From Saprospiraceae bacterium (GTDB lineage: Bacteria; Bacteroidota; Bacteroidia; Chitinophagales; Saprospiraceae): 59,414 bases of DNA. The position numbers and the translations under genes were made by a program. The notes under the pieces were generated by a model. That model saw only the letters and a program-made list of their open reading frames with translations. It did not search any database and was not told the DNA's origin. The stretch spans positions 1 to 59,414 of the forward strand of contig BQJU01000043.1 in the NCBI GenBank assembly GCA_021604865.1, given 5' to 3'. This document shows, in pieces, positions 33,441 to 42,760 of this stretch (positions are counted from its first letter, which is position 1; every line of letters starts with the position of its first letter).

Positions 33441-35575
33441 GCGACATTTCGAGTCCCTCCTCTACACGTCCGTTGACTGTTGCCCTACTGGGCAATCCCA
33501 ATTGTGGCAAGTCCTCCATTTTTAACCGACTAACCGGCCTGCGCCAAAAAGTGGGCAATTTCCCTGGTGTTACGGTTGAGAAGAAGTCGGGAAATCTACG
33601 ACTAGATGACGGTCAGGTGGTCCATCTGATTGATTTTCCAGGAGCCTATAGCTTTTATCCTAATTCTCAAGACGAGCGCATTGTGGTGCAATCGCTGGCC
33701 AATCCAAAGGCGGAGCATTATCCGGATGCCATCCTCTACGTAGCGGACGTAACCAAACTAGACAAACACCTCCTTTTATTTTCTCAATTGCGAGACTTGA
33801 ACCTGCCCCTGGTGTTGCTGCTGAATATGTCAGATGTAGCAGAGCGGGATGGCATAGTGCTGGATACCAAACTGCTGGCTGCCCGCTTCAAAGTGCCGGT
33901 AGTGCTGTTGAGTGGACGAACCGGCTCGGGGTTTAAAGCCCTGAAATTAGCCATAGCACAGATAAAAACAGGTGTCGCTGCCAGTGAACACAAAAACCGC
34001 CGGCTGAATGCCATTGAGAAAAAGGTAAGTCAGCGTGTCCAAGCTATCCTCCCTGACCTGAATCCTTATCAGGCCGTGCTGATTGCCCACCACGTGGATT
34101 GGTTGCCGTATCTGGATTCCACCCAAAAAGCCGCCATTCGGCAAATCAACTCGGAAGAAGGTTTTAAAAGCCTGAATTGTCAGGTGGAAGAGACCATGCA
34201 CCGCTACGATATTTTCACACCTCTGGTACAACAGGTGCTGCAAACCAAAGCTGAAGAAAAGAGTACATTGACTACCCGACTGGATAGTGTATTGACCCAT
34301 CGTATTGCAGGCCCGCTGATCTTTTTTGCGATTATGTTGCTGGTCTTTCAGGCCATTTTTGCCTGGGCGAGCTACCCGATGGACTGGATAGAGTGGGGTT
34401 TTGCTCAGGCGGAAGCAGGGATTAACGCAGTGCTGCCTGCTGGTTGGTTAACTAGCCTGCTCACCGAAGGTATATTGGCAGGACTAGGCGGTATTGTTGT
34501 CTTTGTGCCGCAGATTGCCATTCTGTTCTTTTTAATTTCCTTACTGGAAGAAGTGGGTTATATGGCCCGTGCTGCCTTTATTTTTGATCGGGTGATGCAG
34601 GCCTTTGGACTGAATGGGCGCAGCATAGTTGCCCTGATCTCCGGTGGAGCTTGTGCTATTCCCGCCATCATGAGTACCCGCACCATCGGCAATTGGAAAG
34701 AGCGGTTGATCACGATATTGGTGACGCCATTTATCAGTTGTTCAGCGCGCATTCCGGTCTATACAGTACTGATCGGTTTTGTTGTTGCTGAAAGGACGGT
34801 ATGGGGCATTTTTAACCTACAAGGGCTAGCATTTATGGGCCTATACCTACTAGGCATCGCTGCTGCACTATTGGCGGCACTGGTCTTTAAATGGATACTC
34901 AAAACCAGCGAACATAGTTTTCTCCTGCTTGAGCTGCCCGAATACCGGAGTCCGGTATTGCGCAATGTCGGCATCACAGTCTGGGAAAAAGTCAAGGCTT
35001 TTGTGGTGGAAGCCGGTAAGGTAATCCTGGTGATTTCCGTTATTCTCTGGGCACTTGCAAGCTATGGTCCTCCCGGCGAGATGGAAGCAGCCACACAAGC
35101 TGCCCGTGACAGAGCGCAACAGGAACAAATGGACGAAACTACAGCGGAAAACCTTATTGCCGCTAAGAAAATAGAAGCATCCTATGCCGGTCATCTTGGC
35201 AAGGCCATTGAACCGGCCATCGCTCCACTCGGATTCGACTGGAAAATCGGCATCGCACTGATCACTTCCTTTGCTGCCCGTGAGGTGTTTGTCGGTACAA
35301 TGGCTACGATTTACAGCATCGGCAGTGATGATGATGAATACTCCGTTCGCAACCGTATGGCAAAGGAACGCAATCCCGATACGGGACAACTGGTCTATAC
35401 ACAAGCGACTTCCTTCTCTTTACTGCTCTTCTATGTCTTCGCCATGATGTGTATGAGCACGCTGGCTGTTGTCAAACGAGAAACCAATAGCTGGAAATGG
35501 CCGATTATTCAGTTTTTGTTTATGACCGGATTGGCGTATTTGGCTAGTTTCGTCGCTTATCAGGTGATGACTTGA
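33422..35575 (+). CDS. feoB: Ferrous iron transport protein B
   Basis: From ATG 33422 the protein has 717 residues; the longer frame starting further upstream would lie inside feoA. The N-terminal G domain shows G1 GNPNCGKSS, G2 PGVTVEK, G3 DFPGAYS and G4 NMSD, then a helical domain. The membrane part has the two Gate domains with conserved GGACAIPAIMSTR and ISCSARIPVYTVL motifs. A C-terminal TSFAAREVFVGTMATIYSIG region follows. It imports Fe2+ across the inner membrane. No FeoC is present. A short His-rich N terminus (MHHHEL) arises from the overlap with feoA. Confidence 0.96.
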   Translation: MHHHELGDISSPSSTRPLTVALLGNPNCGKSSIFNRLTGLRQKVGNFPGVTVEKKSGNLRLDDGQVVHLIDFPGAYSFYPNSQDERIVVQSLANPKAEHYPDAILYVADVTKLDKHLLLFSQLRDLNLPLVLLLNMSDVAERDGIVLDTKLLAARFKVPVVLLSGRTGSGFKALKLAIAQIKTGVAASEHKNRRLNAIEKKVSQRVQAILPDLNPYQAVLIAHHVDWLPYLDSTQKAAIRQINSEEGFKSLNCQVEETMHRYDIFTPLVQQVLQTKAEEKSTLTTRLDSVLTHRIAGPLIFFAIMLLVFQAIFAWASYPMDWIEWGFAQAEAGINAVLPAGWLTSLLTEGILAGLGGIVVFVPQIAILFFLISLLEEVGYMARAAFIFDRVMQAFGLNGRSIVALISGGACAIPAIMSTRTIGNWKERLITILVTPFISCSARIPVYTVLIGFVVAERTVWGIFNLQGLAFMGLYLLGIAAALLAALVFKWILKTSEHSFLLLELPEYRSPVLRNVGITVWEKVKAFVVEAGKVILVISVILWALASYGPPGEMEAATQAARDRAQQEQMDETTAENLIAAKKIEASYAGHLGKAIEPAIAPLGFDWKIGIALITSFAAREVFVGTMATIYSIGSDDDEYSVRNRMAKERNPDTGQLVYTQATSFSLLLFYVFAMMCMSTLAVVKRETNSWKWPIIQFLFMTGLAYLASFVAYQVMT

Positions 35576-35620
35576 GGCGTATAGTGATATAGTGAGAAAG
35601 TGGAGATCAATCAACCATTC

Positions 35621-35771
35621 GGGGTGTACGAGAAAGTGTGTTTTTTTCACCGCAGAGGCGCAGGGAACGCGGAGTTTGGTGGAGTAATTTATTGAAGACC
35701 AATTCTTTATACACTTTCCTGGATCTGGAAATTGAAGATTCTGAGGTAGACACACTTTACTAGACACTCCC
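35621..35771 (-). repeat. R1 element copy, inverted
   Basis: Read on the minus strand it gives GGGAGTGTCTAGTAAAGTGTGTC, then the CTCCGCGTTCCCTGCGCC and TCTGCGGTGAAAAAAAC core, ending ACACACTTTCTCGTACACCCC. Both ends are recognisable inverted repeats. It begins 45 bases after feoB and abuts the tandem CCTAAACC repeats. Confidence 0.85.
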
Positions 35772-35794
35772 TTCTTTCAGGCGACAAAGCTACC

Positions 35795-36012
35795 CTCTCT
35801 AAACCTATTTTCCTTGAAAAAACTGGAAGAACAGGAAAGAGCAATCCCGTTATAAACCACCTTCGCCGTCCTAAACCTTTGCTAAACCTCCCTAAACCTG
35901 CTTCCCCTTGAAGGATTGAAAAAAACTGGAAGAACAGGAAAGAGCAATTCCATTATAAACCACCTTCGCCGCCCTAAACCTTTGCTAAACCTGCCCAACC
36001 TCCCTCTAAAAC
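35795..36012 (+). repeat. 112-bp CCTAAACC tandem repeat, two units
   Basis: CTGGAAGAACAGGAAAGAGC is found at 35824 and 35936, a 112-base period, with AACCACCTTCGCCG and CTAAACCTTTGCTAAACC in each unit. It is related to, but longer than, the 90-base units at 251-460. It runs up to about 70 bases before the PhyH gene and reads open in the gene's frame for 56 codons. Confidence 0.8.
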
Positions 36013-36083
36013 AGTTGCGTAGTCCCCTTAATCATCCTCAATTCCTAAAAAAATCTCCCTATCTTACCATAAAAACCGCCGAT

Positions 36084-37058
36084 ATGGATCCCTCCAAACC
36101 CACCATGGCAACAAACCAGGGGCAACAGGAAACTACAAACAATCCTGTCTCCATCAAGTCCAGTAAAATCCACTTAAATGATCGTTCCAATGGCAAGCCA
36201 CTACGGGTATTGTCGGAAGAAGACTGGCAGTTTTGGATACGAGAAGGTTATGTGATAATTTCGCAGGCAATACCTATGCAACAGGTCCAGCAGTTGGTTG
36301 ACTTTTTGTGGGAATTTGAAGAAAAAGACCCCGACCAACCGGAAACTTGGCATGCACCACCACGGGCTGAAATGGAAATGAAAGAACTGATAGGAAGTGG
36401 TATGGTAGAGGTTTACAATCATCAATATTTGTGGGATAACCGCCAGACGAAAAGGGTATATGATGCCTTTGTAGACATCTGGGGTATTGAGCAACTTTGG
36501 GTCACTATTGACCGGGCTAACTTGAATGTTCCACTCCGCCCACAGGATACCTTCAAGGGATTTATCCACTGGGATTTGGACCCTGATACCGGTCCGCAAA
36601 ATGTGCAGGGGGTGCTGGCCCTCAATGACCAAACTGACGAAAATATGGGTGGCTTTCAGTGTATTCCGGAATTGTATCGGAATTATGACAGCTGGAAACG
36701 GTCCCAGCCCGCTGACCGCAATCATTTCCAGCCTGATATTTCGGGATTGGAAGACAATATTGTGAAAGTCAAATTGCGAGCCGGAGATCTATTAATTTTC
36801 AATAGCACCCTGCCCCACGGCATCCGTGCAAATCGATCAAAAAACAAGGTTCGACTAGCCCAGTACATCTCCATGATGCCTGCGGAGGAAGATAATGAAA
36901 GCCTCCGCAACTGGCGCGTCAACTCTTGGAAACACCGCATTGCCCCTCAAGGTTACGCCTTTCCTGGCGATCCACGCCAATGGGAACAAAAGAAGTATGA
37001 AACGGCTCAATTATCGGAATTAGGAGAGCGATTATTGGGATTGAAGAAGTGGCATTAG
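36084..37058 (+). CDS. Phytanoyl-CoA dioxygenase (PhyH) family oxygenase
   Basis: The 324-residue protein is an Fe(II)/2-oxoglutarate oxygenase of the PhyH type. The metal triad fits His162 and Asp164 (IHWDLDP) with distal His245 (LPHGIRANRS), and Arg248 or Arg251 suits 2-oxoglutarate binding. Supporting phrases are EDWQFWIREGYVIISQAI at the N terminus and GDLLIFNSTLPHG. The substrate is unknown; PhyH relatives hydroxylate lipids, amino acids or secondary metabolites. ATG 36084 is chosen because the frame upstream to 35916 is pure tandem repeat. A TATCTTAC box at 36059-36066 could be its -7 element. Confidence 0.85.
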   Translation: MDPSKPTMATNQGQQETTNNPVSIKSSKIHLNDRSNGKPLRVLSEEDWQFWIREGYVIISQAIPMQQVQQLVDFLWEFEEKDPDQPETWHAPPRAEMEMKELIGSGMVEVYNHQYLWDNRQTKRVYDAFVDIWGIEQLWVTIDRANLNVPLRPQDTFKGFIHWDLDPDTGPQNVQGVLALNDQTDENMGGFQCIPELYRNYDSWKRSQPADRNHFQPDISGLEDNIVKVKLRAGDLLIFNSTLPHGIRANRSKNKVRLAQYISMMPAEEDNESLRNWRVNSWKHRIAPQGYAFPGDPRQWEQKKYETAQLSELGERLLGLKKWH

Positions 37059-37132
37059 CGTAAAGAAAGACTGTAGATAATTTCCAGTAAGCAAAAATTA
37101 TTAAATTGCATCTAAACCAACAAAACAACAAT

Positions 37133-37711
37133 ATGAATACAGGACGGTTAGAAGCATTCAGCGACGGAGTACTAGCTATCATTATTACCATTATGGTTTT
37201 GGAAATGAAGGTGCCGCATGGATCGGAAATGAAAGATTTGGCCCCTCTTTTTCCAGTGTTTTTAAGCTATATCCTCAGTTTTATTTACCTGGGCATTTAT
37301 TGGAATAATCATCACCACATGATGGTGACCACCAAAAAGGTGAGCGGAGGCATTTTGTGGGCCAACTTGCATTTGCTATTTTGGTTGTCTCTGATTCCTT
37401 TTGTCACAGGTTGGATCGGAGAGAATCATTTTGCGGCATTGCCTATGGCCTTTTATGGTGTTGTATTGCTGATGGCAGCCATCGCTTATTTTATATTGCA
37501 GCAGCTAATTTTGCGTCAGCAAGGAGAAAACTCCTTATTGGCTAAAGCGATTGGTAAGGATTTAAAAGGCAAAATCTCACCAGTATTGTATATCATTGCC
37601 ATTCCTATGGCTTTTGTCAATGTTTGGATTTCGGGAGGTCTTTATGTACTGGTTGCTTTGATGTGGCTGATTCCGGATAAACGGATTGAGCGGACGCTGT
37701 CGGAAGAGTGA
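37133..37711 (+). CDS. TMEM175-family potassium channel (DUF1211)
   Basis: The 192-residue protein starts MNTGRLEAFSDGVLAIIITIMVLEMKVP, the TMEM175/DUF1211 signature with FSDG at residues 9-12 that forms the start of the first pore helix. Six hydrophobic segments follow in total, including LYLGIYWNNHHHMMVTTKKV between helices. Bacterial TMEM175 proteins are leak-type K+ channels that assemble as tetramers. The ATG at 37133 gives the conserved start; an upstream TTG would add nine polar residues. It has no operon partner and sits 74 bases after the PhyH gene. Confidence 0.9.
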   Translation: MNTGRLEAFSDGVLAIIITIMVLEMKVPHGSEMKDLAPLFPVFLSYILSFIYLGIYWNNHHHMMVTTKKVSGGILWANLHLLFWLSLIPFVTGWIGENHFAALPMAFYGVVLLMAAIAYFILQQLILRQQGENSLLAKAIGKDLKGKISPVLYIIAIPMAFVNVWISGGLYVLVALMWLIPDKRIERTLSEE

Positions 37712-37826
37712 AAAATGAGAAACGGTTTAAAGCACAAATCTTACATTTCATTCCAATCCTGATAATCAGGCAATTATTAACCCTCGGCTTTTTCGGAATA
37801 GGGCTACTTTAACCAAAAATGCTATT

Positions 37827-38459
37827 ATGAAAAATATGCTTTTCTTCTGCCTGCTACTGATCCTGTTTGCAGGTGCTTTTTCCAGTTGTGATAAAGATCC
37901 TGAGGTAATAACTAATACAGTAATTGAAACGGATACCTTGTTTATTACCAACATTGATACCGTTTTTATCACTTTGACGGATACCGTTACCCTGACTGAA
38001 ATGATCAATGATACGGCTACTACTTTTATCTTGCTTCGTCATGCCGAAACAAGTGGTGCAGGTAGTAACCCCAACCTGAGTACAGAAGGAGTGGAGCGGA
38101 CGGCAGAGCTGGTAAGGCTATTAAAAAATGTGAGCCTGGATGCGGTGTTTTCCACCAATTATAATCGCACCCGGCAAACGGCCCAGCCAGTAGCAGATGA
38201 TCTTGGCCTTACGGTCGATATTTACGATGGGTTTACGCTTAACCCATTGATAGATGGGGCTTTAGTTGATTACCACGGTAGTGCAGTATTGGTAGTTGGT
38301 CATTCCAATACCACACAGGACCTCCTGAATATATTGACCGGAGAAAATACCTTTCCCGAAATTCCGGAAACCCAATACGACAATCTTTATCTGGTGACCG
38401 TTTTTGAAAAAGGGCGCTCAGAGGTGGTGCATTTAAAATATGGAGTGGAAACGCCTTGA
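37827..38459 (+). CDS. Histidine phosphatase family lipoprotein
   Basis: The 210-residue product has a lipoprotein signal with Cys21 (AGAFSSC). A linker of three 8-residue units follows (ETDTLFIT, NIDTVFIT, LTDTVTLT; about residues 34-57), then a histidine phosphatase domain. The RHG-type motif is LLRHAET with phospho-acceptor His72. The STNYNRTRQTA segment supplies the arginine, and VVGHSNTTQDLL carries the second His159. It probably works in the periplasm or on the membrane surface as a phosphatase; the substrate is unknown. The Thr/Asp repeat linker is unusual. Confidence 0.88.
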   Translation: MKNMLFFCLLLILFAGAFSSCDKDPEVITNTVIETDTLFITNIDTVFITLTDTVTLTEMINDTATTFILLRHAETSGAGSNPNLSTEGVERTAELVRLLKNVSLDAVFSTNYNRTRQTAQPVADDLGLTVDIYDGFTLNPLIDGALVDYHGSAVLVVGHSNTTQDLLNILTGENTFPEIPETQYDNLYLVTVFEKGRSEVVHLKYGVETP

Positions 38460-38512
38460 GCATGTTTGTGCGACAAGGTCACCTTCTCCCACTTTCTATG
38501 TTTCAGCAATTA

Positions 38513-38666
38513 GGGCGTGTCCCCCGCTGCCCTTGGGCAACCCGGATGGGTAGGAAGACTAACTGAGCTTCATCCTATCATCAAGAGGCGGGGGCCGGGC
38601 TATCCGCTATAATGTACTCGCCTTAATGGGCTCCGTGCATTCCGCTTCTATCCCTCACGCGGGCAG
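38513..38666 (+). repeat. GGGCTATCCGC-type dispersed repeat (R2), copy 2
   Basis: It begins GGGCGTGTCCCCCGC and continues through CCGGGCTATCCGCTATAATG, TACTCGCCTTAATGGGCT, CGTGCATTCCGCTTC and TATCCCTCACGC. It carries an extra internal segment of about 45 bases (near 38540-38585) compared with 7371-7478. It lies in the convergent spacer between the phosphatase and the FG-GAP protein. Confidence 0.8.
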
Positions 38667-38703
38667 TGTAGTGACATGTCCAATGGCCATCAAACATTGA
38701 CCA

Positions 38704-40551
38704 TCATCTTTTTACAAACTTCAGGGCTTCTTTGAAGTTTGGCCCTTCAATACAGAGATAATAAATCCCTGCAGGTAAGCTATCAACCGGGTAATTTATA
38801 TGGTTACCGCCAGGGGAAATAGCCTTTTTGCCCAGCATTCTTAGCTGTTGTCCAGAAAGATTAGATATGGATACCGTTATTTCCATCAACTCAGGCGTTT
38901 CCAGGTAAATAGTCAAGGTTTTCGCTACCGGATTCGGTGAAAGGGCCTTTAATATTTGATGTCCGGACAATACCTCAGATTCTTCTATACCAGAAACCAT
39001 TTCCGGGCATGAACCATTAGCAAAATCCAGGATTTGGTTAGCCGAAAAATTGGTGCAGAAGAACAGAAAGGATGGAAATTCGACAATGATAGTGTCGATG
39101 AAAGTGGCATCACCCAATCCGAAATTGGCCCTTGTATCCCCCTGAAAGCCGAAACTGCTCAATCCACCGTGTAGGTAGCGCACCTGCCAGGTGGGAACGC
39201 CATTGATGGTGGCTTTAACAGAGATTTTACCACCAAAACCGTCTTCATCCCCAAAACGGGCCTGCCAGTCTACCTTTAACCAGTTGGCTTCCGCTCCAGT
39301 TTCATTGCGGAACAGGTAGTTGGGCCTGCCAGCAGTAGTACTAGCAGTGCCTACTAAAAACAAATCCATATCACCATCATTGTCGTAATCACCCCAGTCG
39401 CCTGCCTGGAAATTGGATGGAATATTGCCCACTAGTTCTCCTGCTTCTTCAGCGTTAAGCTCAGTGAAATCGCCAAAGCCGTCATTCAAATACAGATGTC
39501 CAATAGAAGAAGTACCCGAACCTTTGGTCAGGAATAGATCCTGGTCACCATCATTGTCTACATCCGCCCAGGCATTGATGCCCGTAGCGTTTCCGGAAAT
39601 GGTAACAATGGGTTGATCCGTAATTTCCGTAAAGGTTCCATCTCCCTTATTGTGAAATAGGCGATTTTTACCTTGAAAAACATTGGCATAAAGATCGGGT
39701 AAACGATCATTGTCATAATCCACCCAATTCACGCCAATATTGGAGCTTGCCCAATCAGTCAATCCAGGTACTTCGGTTTCTATAAAATAGCTCGGATTGA
39801 GGGTTTCCACAAACATATTTTTGAATAATTTATTTTCCGTTCCGGCACCAAAATTGGCGATATACAGATCGAGGTCGCCATCTACATCGTAATCTATCCA
39901 GGAATCAAAAACCAGGATTGTACTTCGGGTTTCCAAAAACGGGAAAGTATCCAAGAGTGTGAAACCACCGCTGCCATCATTTTGGTAATACAAATCGGTA
40001 GCACCACCTGCCGAGGTGAGGAAAAGGTCAAGGTCACCATCCCGGTCGAAATTGACCCAGGAGCCGGAGGGATATCTGCCATTGGGGTTCTCCGCAACAG
40101 ACATTTCCGAAAGGCTATAATCCGGAGCACCATTATTGAGGTACCAACGATTGCTGGTCATCTGGCCTGTCGCATTTTCGTAATTGCCCATAAACACATC
40201 AGTCGTTTCATCATGGTTGTAATCTGCCAAGAGGGCAAAAGCCGTACCCAGGCCTCCATTTTGCACAAAGAGCGAGTTTTCATCTGCCGTAAAGGTCCCA
40301 TCACCATTATTCAAATACACCCGGTTGTACCGCTGAGTGGGGGAGGCAAAACCACAGATGAAAAGATCAATCCAGCCATCTGCATTGATATCATTCCAGG
40401 AAGCACCTACATTGGGAATAGATTCAGTGACCAAAGGGCTCGCATCAGTGATACGGGTAAAAAATTGAGCATTGATGGAACTGAAAAAGGAGAAAAATAA
40501 CAGAAATAGCGCACTTTTCTGATACCAGCCAGAGCGAGTTAAAGTTTTCAT
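38704..40551 (-). CDS. FG-GAP/VCBS repeat protein with ASPIC-type and T9SS domains
   Basis: The 615-residue protein has a signal peptide (cleaved near INAQ) and about six FG-GAP/VCBS blades with DxDxDGxxD calcium-type loops, for example NFDRDGDLDLF, DYDVDGDLDLY, DVDNDGDQDLF and DYDNDGDMDLF. An ASPIC/UnbV-like region follows with FGDEDGFGGKISVKATING and RANFGLGDATFIDTIIVEFPS. The C-terminal 75-odd residues (LSPNPVAKTLTIYL to KEALKFVKR) form a T9SS type A sorting domain. Such proteins are secreted and often surface-bound; no catalytic function is implied. It faces the R2 repeat at its 3' end. Confidence 0.9.
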   Translation of the reverse strand: MKTLTRSGWYQKSALFLLFFSFFSSINAQFFTRITDASPLVTESIPNVGASWNDINADGWIDLFICGFASPTQRYNRVYLNNGDGTFTADENSLFVQNGGLGTAFALLADYNHDETTDVFMGNYENATGQMTSNRWYLNNGAPDYSLSEMSVAENPNGRYPSGSWVNFDRDGDLDLFLTSAGGATDLYYQNDGSGGFTLLDTFPFLETRSTILVFDSWIDYDVDGDLDLYIANFGAGTENKLFKNMFVETLNPSYFIETEVPGLTDWASSNIGVNWVDYDNDRLPDLYANVFQGKNRLFHNKGDGTFTEITDQPIVTISGNATGINAWADVDNDGDQDLFLTKGSGTSSIGHLYLNDGFGDFTELNAEEAGELVGNIPSNFQAGDWGDYDNDGDMDLFLVGTASTTAGRPNYLFRNETGAEANWLKVDWQARFGDEDGFGGKISVKATINGVPTWQVRYLHGGLSSFGFQGDTRANFGLGDATFIDTIIVEFPSFLFFCTNFSANQILDFANGSCPEMVSGIEESEVLSGHQILKALSPNPVAKTLTIYLETPELMEITVSISNLSGQQLRMLGKKAISPGGNHINYPVDSLPAGIYYLCIEGPNFKEALKFVKR

Positions 40552-41197
40552 AGATTATAGCTTTAATTTAAAATACGAGCAGGCTCAAATTAATTGGGAA
40601 AGCCAAGATTATTCCGGAGATTATACCAAGGGAGTACTATATTATGCAAATGCCAGAGCGAGGTATGTCAATATGATTGACAAAATCAGGAGTGTTGTTG
40701 GCATAAAGAGTCCAGACCTCCCGTATCTACCAACGTTGGTTATCTCCAAAGGTCTGAAATCCAGCTTTTTTATTGCAATGGTAAGCCATTTTGGGGGAGT
40801 CTCGCTCAAGCACAGAAACGGCAAAGAAAAATGGACACTTTTCCCTATAAAAGCCGTCCTCCAAACAAGCACTTAAAGCCCACTTCTATCAACCCATGGC
40901 CGACTTTATCCAAATCAACACGTGATTGGAAAAGGACACTAGCTCGTTCCCCTTAGGGCGGAAAATTGTGATCATAGAAACAAATTTACAGTGCTTGCGT
41001 ATACAGAAATGTCTTGAATTTGCCTTTATAACTCATTGTGTGTTTTCTTGATTTATGCTAAATTTGTAGACAATTCCTTCACATGAACGTTTAAAAAACA
41101 ATCCGGCACCCCCTTCTGTCGGGCAGATCCTTTATTTCCCCCTTCCCCCAACCTAGTCTAAGCGTACTTTTTTATTGAATAAACAACTTAAAACCTT
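40552..41197. other. Divergent spacer with an R4 end and a promoter
   Basis: This 646-base stretch between divergent T9SS cargo genes has no convincing gene. It contains a lone R4 right end (CCTCCAAACAAGCACTTAA at 40858-40876) and a promoter-like pair at 41036 and 41059. From there to the start codon at 41198 is an unusually long leader of about 125 bases containing a C-rich tract (CACCCCCTTCTGTCGGGC). Confidence 0.5.
41036..41066 (+). promoter_or_regulatory. Bacteroidota-type promoter for the Gly-rich T9SS protein
   Basis: TTG at 41036-41038 and TAAATTTG at 41059-41066 are separated by 20 bases. This is close to the Bacteroidota -33/-7 arrangement, with an exact -7 consensus. The predicted start is near 41072, leaving a leader of about 125 bases. 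Confidence 0.5.
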
Positions 41198-42673
41198 ATG
41201 AGAAATTTTGACACTCTGTTGAAGGGATTTTCCTTTTTTTTATTGTTTTTTTTACTCCTGGTGTGGCCGAATACATCCAGCTTATTGGCACAATGTAATG
41301 GTAGTGTCGTACTCAACCTTTCTGGACCTACGGTGGGTGACTGGACGGCCCCAGCCACAGGTGGCCCATTTCTGGTGAATATTACTGCAAAAGGAGGTTC
41401 TGGTGGAGCTTATCTGCAATATGGCCCGGACAGGACTGGTGGTTCTGGGGCTACCATGATTGGTAGTTTTGTTGTGCAAAATGGTGAAACGTTGCGGGCA
41501 ATTGCTGGTGAGGGAGGGTATCATTCTGATTTGGAAGGCGGTGGTGGTGCTGGTGGTTCGGGAGCCGTTAATTGTGGTGTTTCCGGAGACTGTTCAACAG
41601 GGACGATTCTGATTATTGCAGCTGGTGGTAATGGTGGCAACCAGCTCGGACCCAATGTGATGCCTTATATAGGTTACGGGCTAGGAGGTTCGGCGGATAC
41701 TGGCGGAAGTGGTATCGGTGGTATCCATCTTGATTCTGATTCCGGTGGTGGTGGTGGTGGTGTCAATAGTTCCGGTACATCTGCCAGTTCTGGCGGTGGC
41801 GGTGGTGAAAGGGTGTCTACATCCGGACTCGTAAATGGCGGATATGGTAGCAATAATGTGGCCATGAATTCAGGGAACAACAAGGGCGGTATGGGCATGG
41901 GTGGCGGCGGTGGCGGTGGTGATGGTGCTACAGTCGACAATGCCGCAGGTGGCGGTGGTGGTCATACCGGTGGTTCTGGTGGTAATTTTAGTGCGGCAAC
42001 TTCATTTAATTCCGGCTTTGATCAGTCTAATATAAATGGCATATATGGAGGTGGTTCTACCGGTGTTATAGAAAGCCCCTCCGATCCTGGAACGGTTACC
42101 GTTATTTGTCTGAATGCACTGCCCGTATCCCTGATCAACTTCAAAGCATTAATTCAAAACGATGGTGTCAGCCTGCATTGGAGTACCGCTACCGAAATCA
42201 ATAACCTGGGTTTTGAAATTGAACAAAGCGTAGACGGCCGCAATTGGTCCGAGGTTGGTTTTGTAGGCGGGCATGGCACAACTAATATTCAACGCAATTA
42301 TGTATTTAAACATGAAAACCCTCATTATGGTATCAACTACTACCGGTTGAAACAATTAGACTTTGATGGAGTATTTGACTATTCACCCATTGTTGTTGCC
42401 AATCAAAAAACAGCCGAACATAAATTCGATATTTTTCCGAATCCTTCAAGAGATGGCGCCTTATCCTTGCGCATTGTTAGCAAAACAGAAGGCCATGCCT
42501 TACTTGAAATCTTTGATTGGGCCGGATATAGGGTGTATCGGGATCCTATTTCGTTGTATGAAGGCACTATGGTCTGGCCCGTTTCAATGGCCACGTTTCC
42601 CAAAGGTGCCTATACTGCCCGGATAGAATTACCTAGCGGGGAGGTCGCTTTCAGGAAGATAATATTGCAATAA
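41198..42673 (+). CDS. Glycine-rich secreted protein with T9SS sorting domain
   Basis: The 491-residue product has a signal peptide (through SLLAQ) and a glycine-rich domain of about 270 residues with many GGGGG and GGSGG runs (about residues 60-300). A fibronectin-like module of about 95 residues follows (LPVSLINFKALIQNDGVSLH, GFEIEQSVDGRNW, NYYRLKQLDFDG), then a T9SS type A sorting domain from FDIFPNPSRDGALSLRI to the C terminus. The Gly-rich part resembles secreted Gly-rich domains of bacterial surface proteins. A surface structural or adhesive role is likely. It is the first of two plus-strand cargo genes. Confidence 0.88.
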   Translation: MRNFDTLLKGFSFFLLFFLLLVWPNTSSLLAQCNGSVVLNLSGPTVGDWTAPATGGPFLVNITAKGGSGGAYLQYGPDRTGGSGATMIGSFVVQNGETLRAIAGEGGYHSDLEGGGGAGGSGAVNCGVSGDCSTGTILIIAAGGNGGNQLGPNVMPYIGYGLGGSADTGGSGIGGIHLDSDSGGGGGGVNSSGTSASSGGGGGERVSTSGLVNGGYGSNNVAMNSGNNKGGMGMGGGGGGGDGATVDNAAGGGGGHTGGSGGNFSAATSFNSGFDQSNINGIYGGGSTGVIESPSDPGTVTVICLNALPVSLINFKALIQNDGVSLHWSTATEINNLGFEIEQSVDGRNWSEVGFVGGHGTTNIQRNYVFKHENPHYGINYYRLKQLDFDGVFDYSPIVVANQKTAEHKFDIFPNPSRDGALSLRIVSKTEGHALLEIFDWAGYRVYRDPISLYEGTMVWPVSMATFPKGAYTARIELPSGEVAFRKIILQ

Positions 42674-42678
42674 ATCTG

Positions 42679-42698
42679 TTTCATTCGTAGGAATGAAA
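42679..42698 (+). terminator. Short hairpin after the Gly-rich protein gene
   Basis: TTTCATTC (42679-42686) and GAATGAAA (42691-42698) are exact inverted repeats with a GTAG loop, six bases after the stop codon. No T run follows, so it may be a weak terminator or only a 3' stabiliser. Confidence 0.4.
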
Positions 42699-42760
42699 TA
42701 CAGGCAAGGGAATCTTTGGGGACATTAGTCAATCAATAACGACTTAAATTGATTGATTTT

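Noticed and set aside
35916-36083. An extended N terminus of the PhyH protein as the annotated start
   Set aside because: The extension is encoded entirely by tandem repeat. ATG 36084 gives the normal family length and follows a promoter-like box. It is kept only as a low-interest finding.
41674-41940. A minus-strand proline-rich frame opposite the Gly-rich protein
   Set aside because: Poly-Pro is simply the reverse of GGT/GGC glycine codons. There is no independent evidence of coding.
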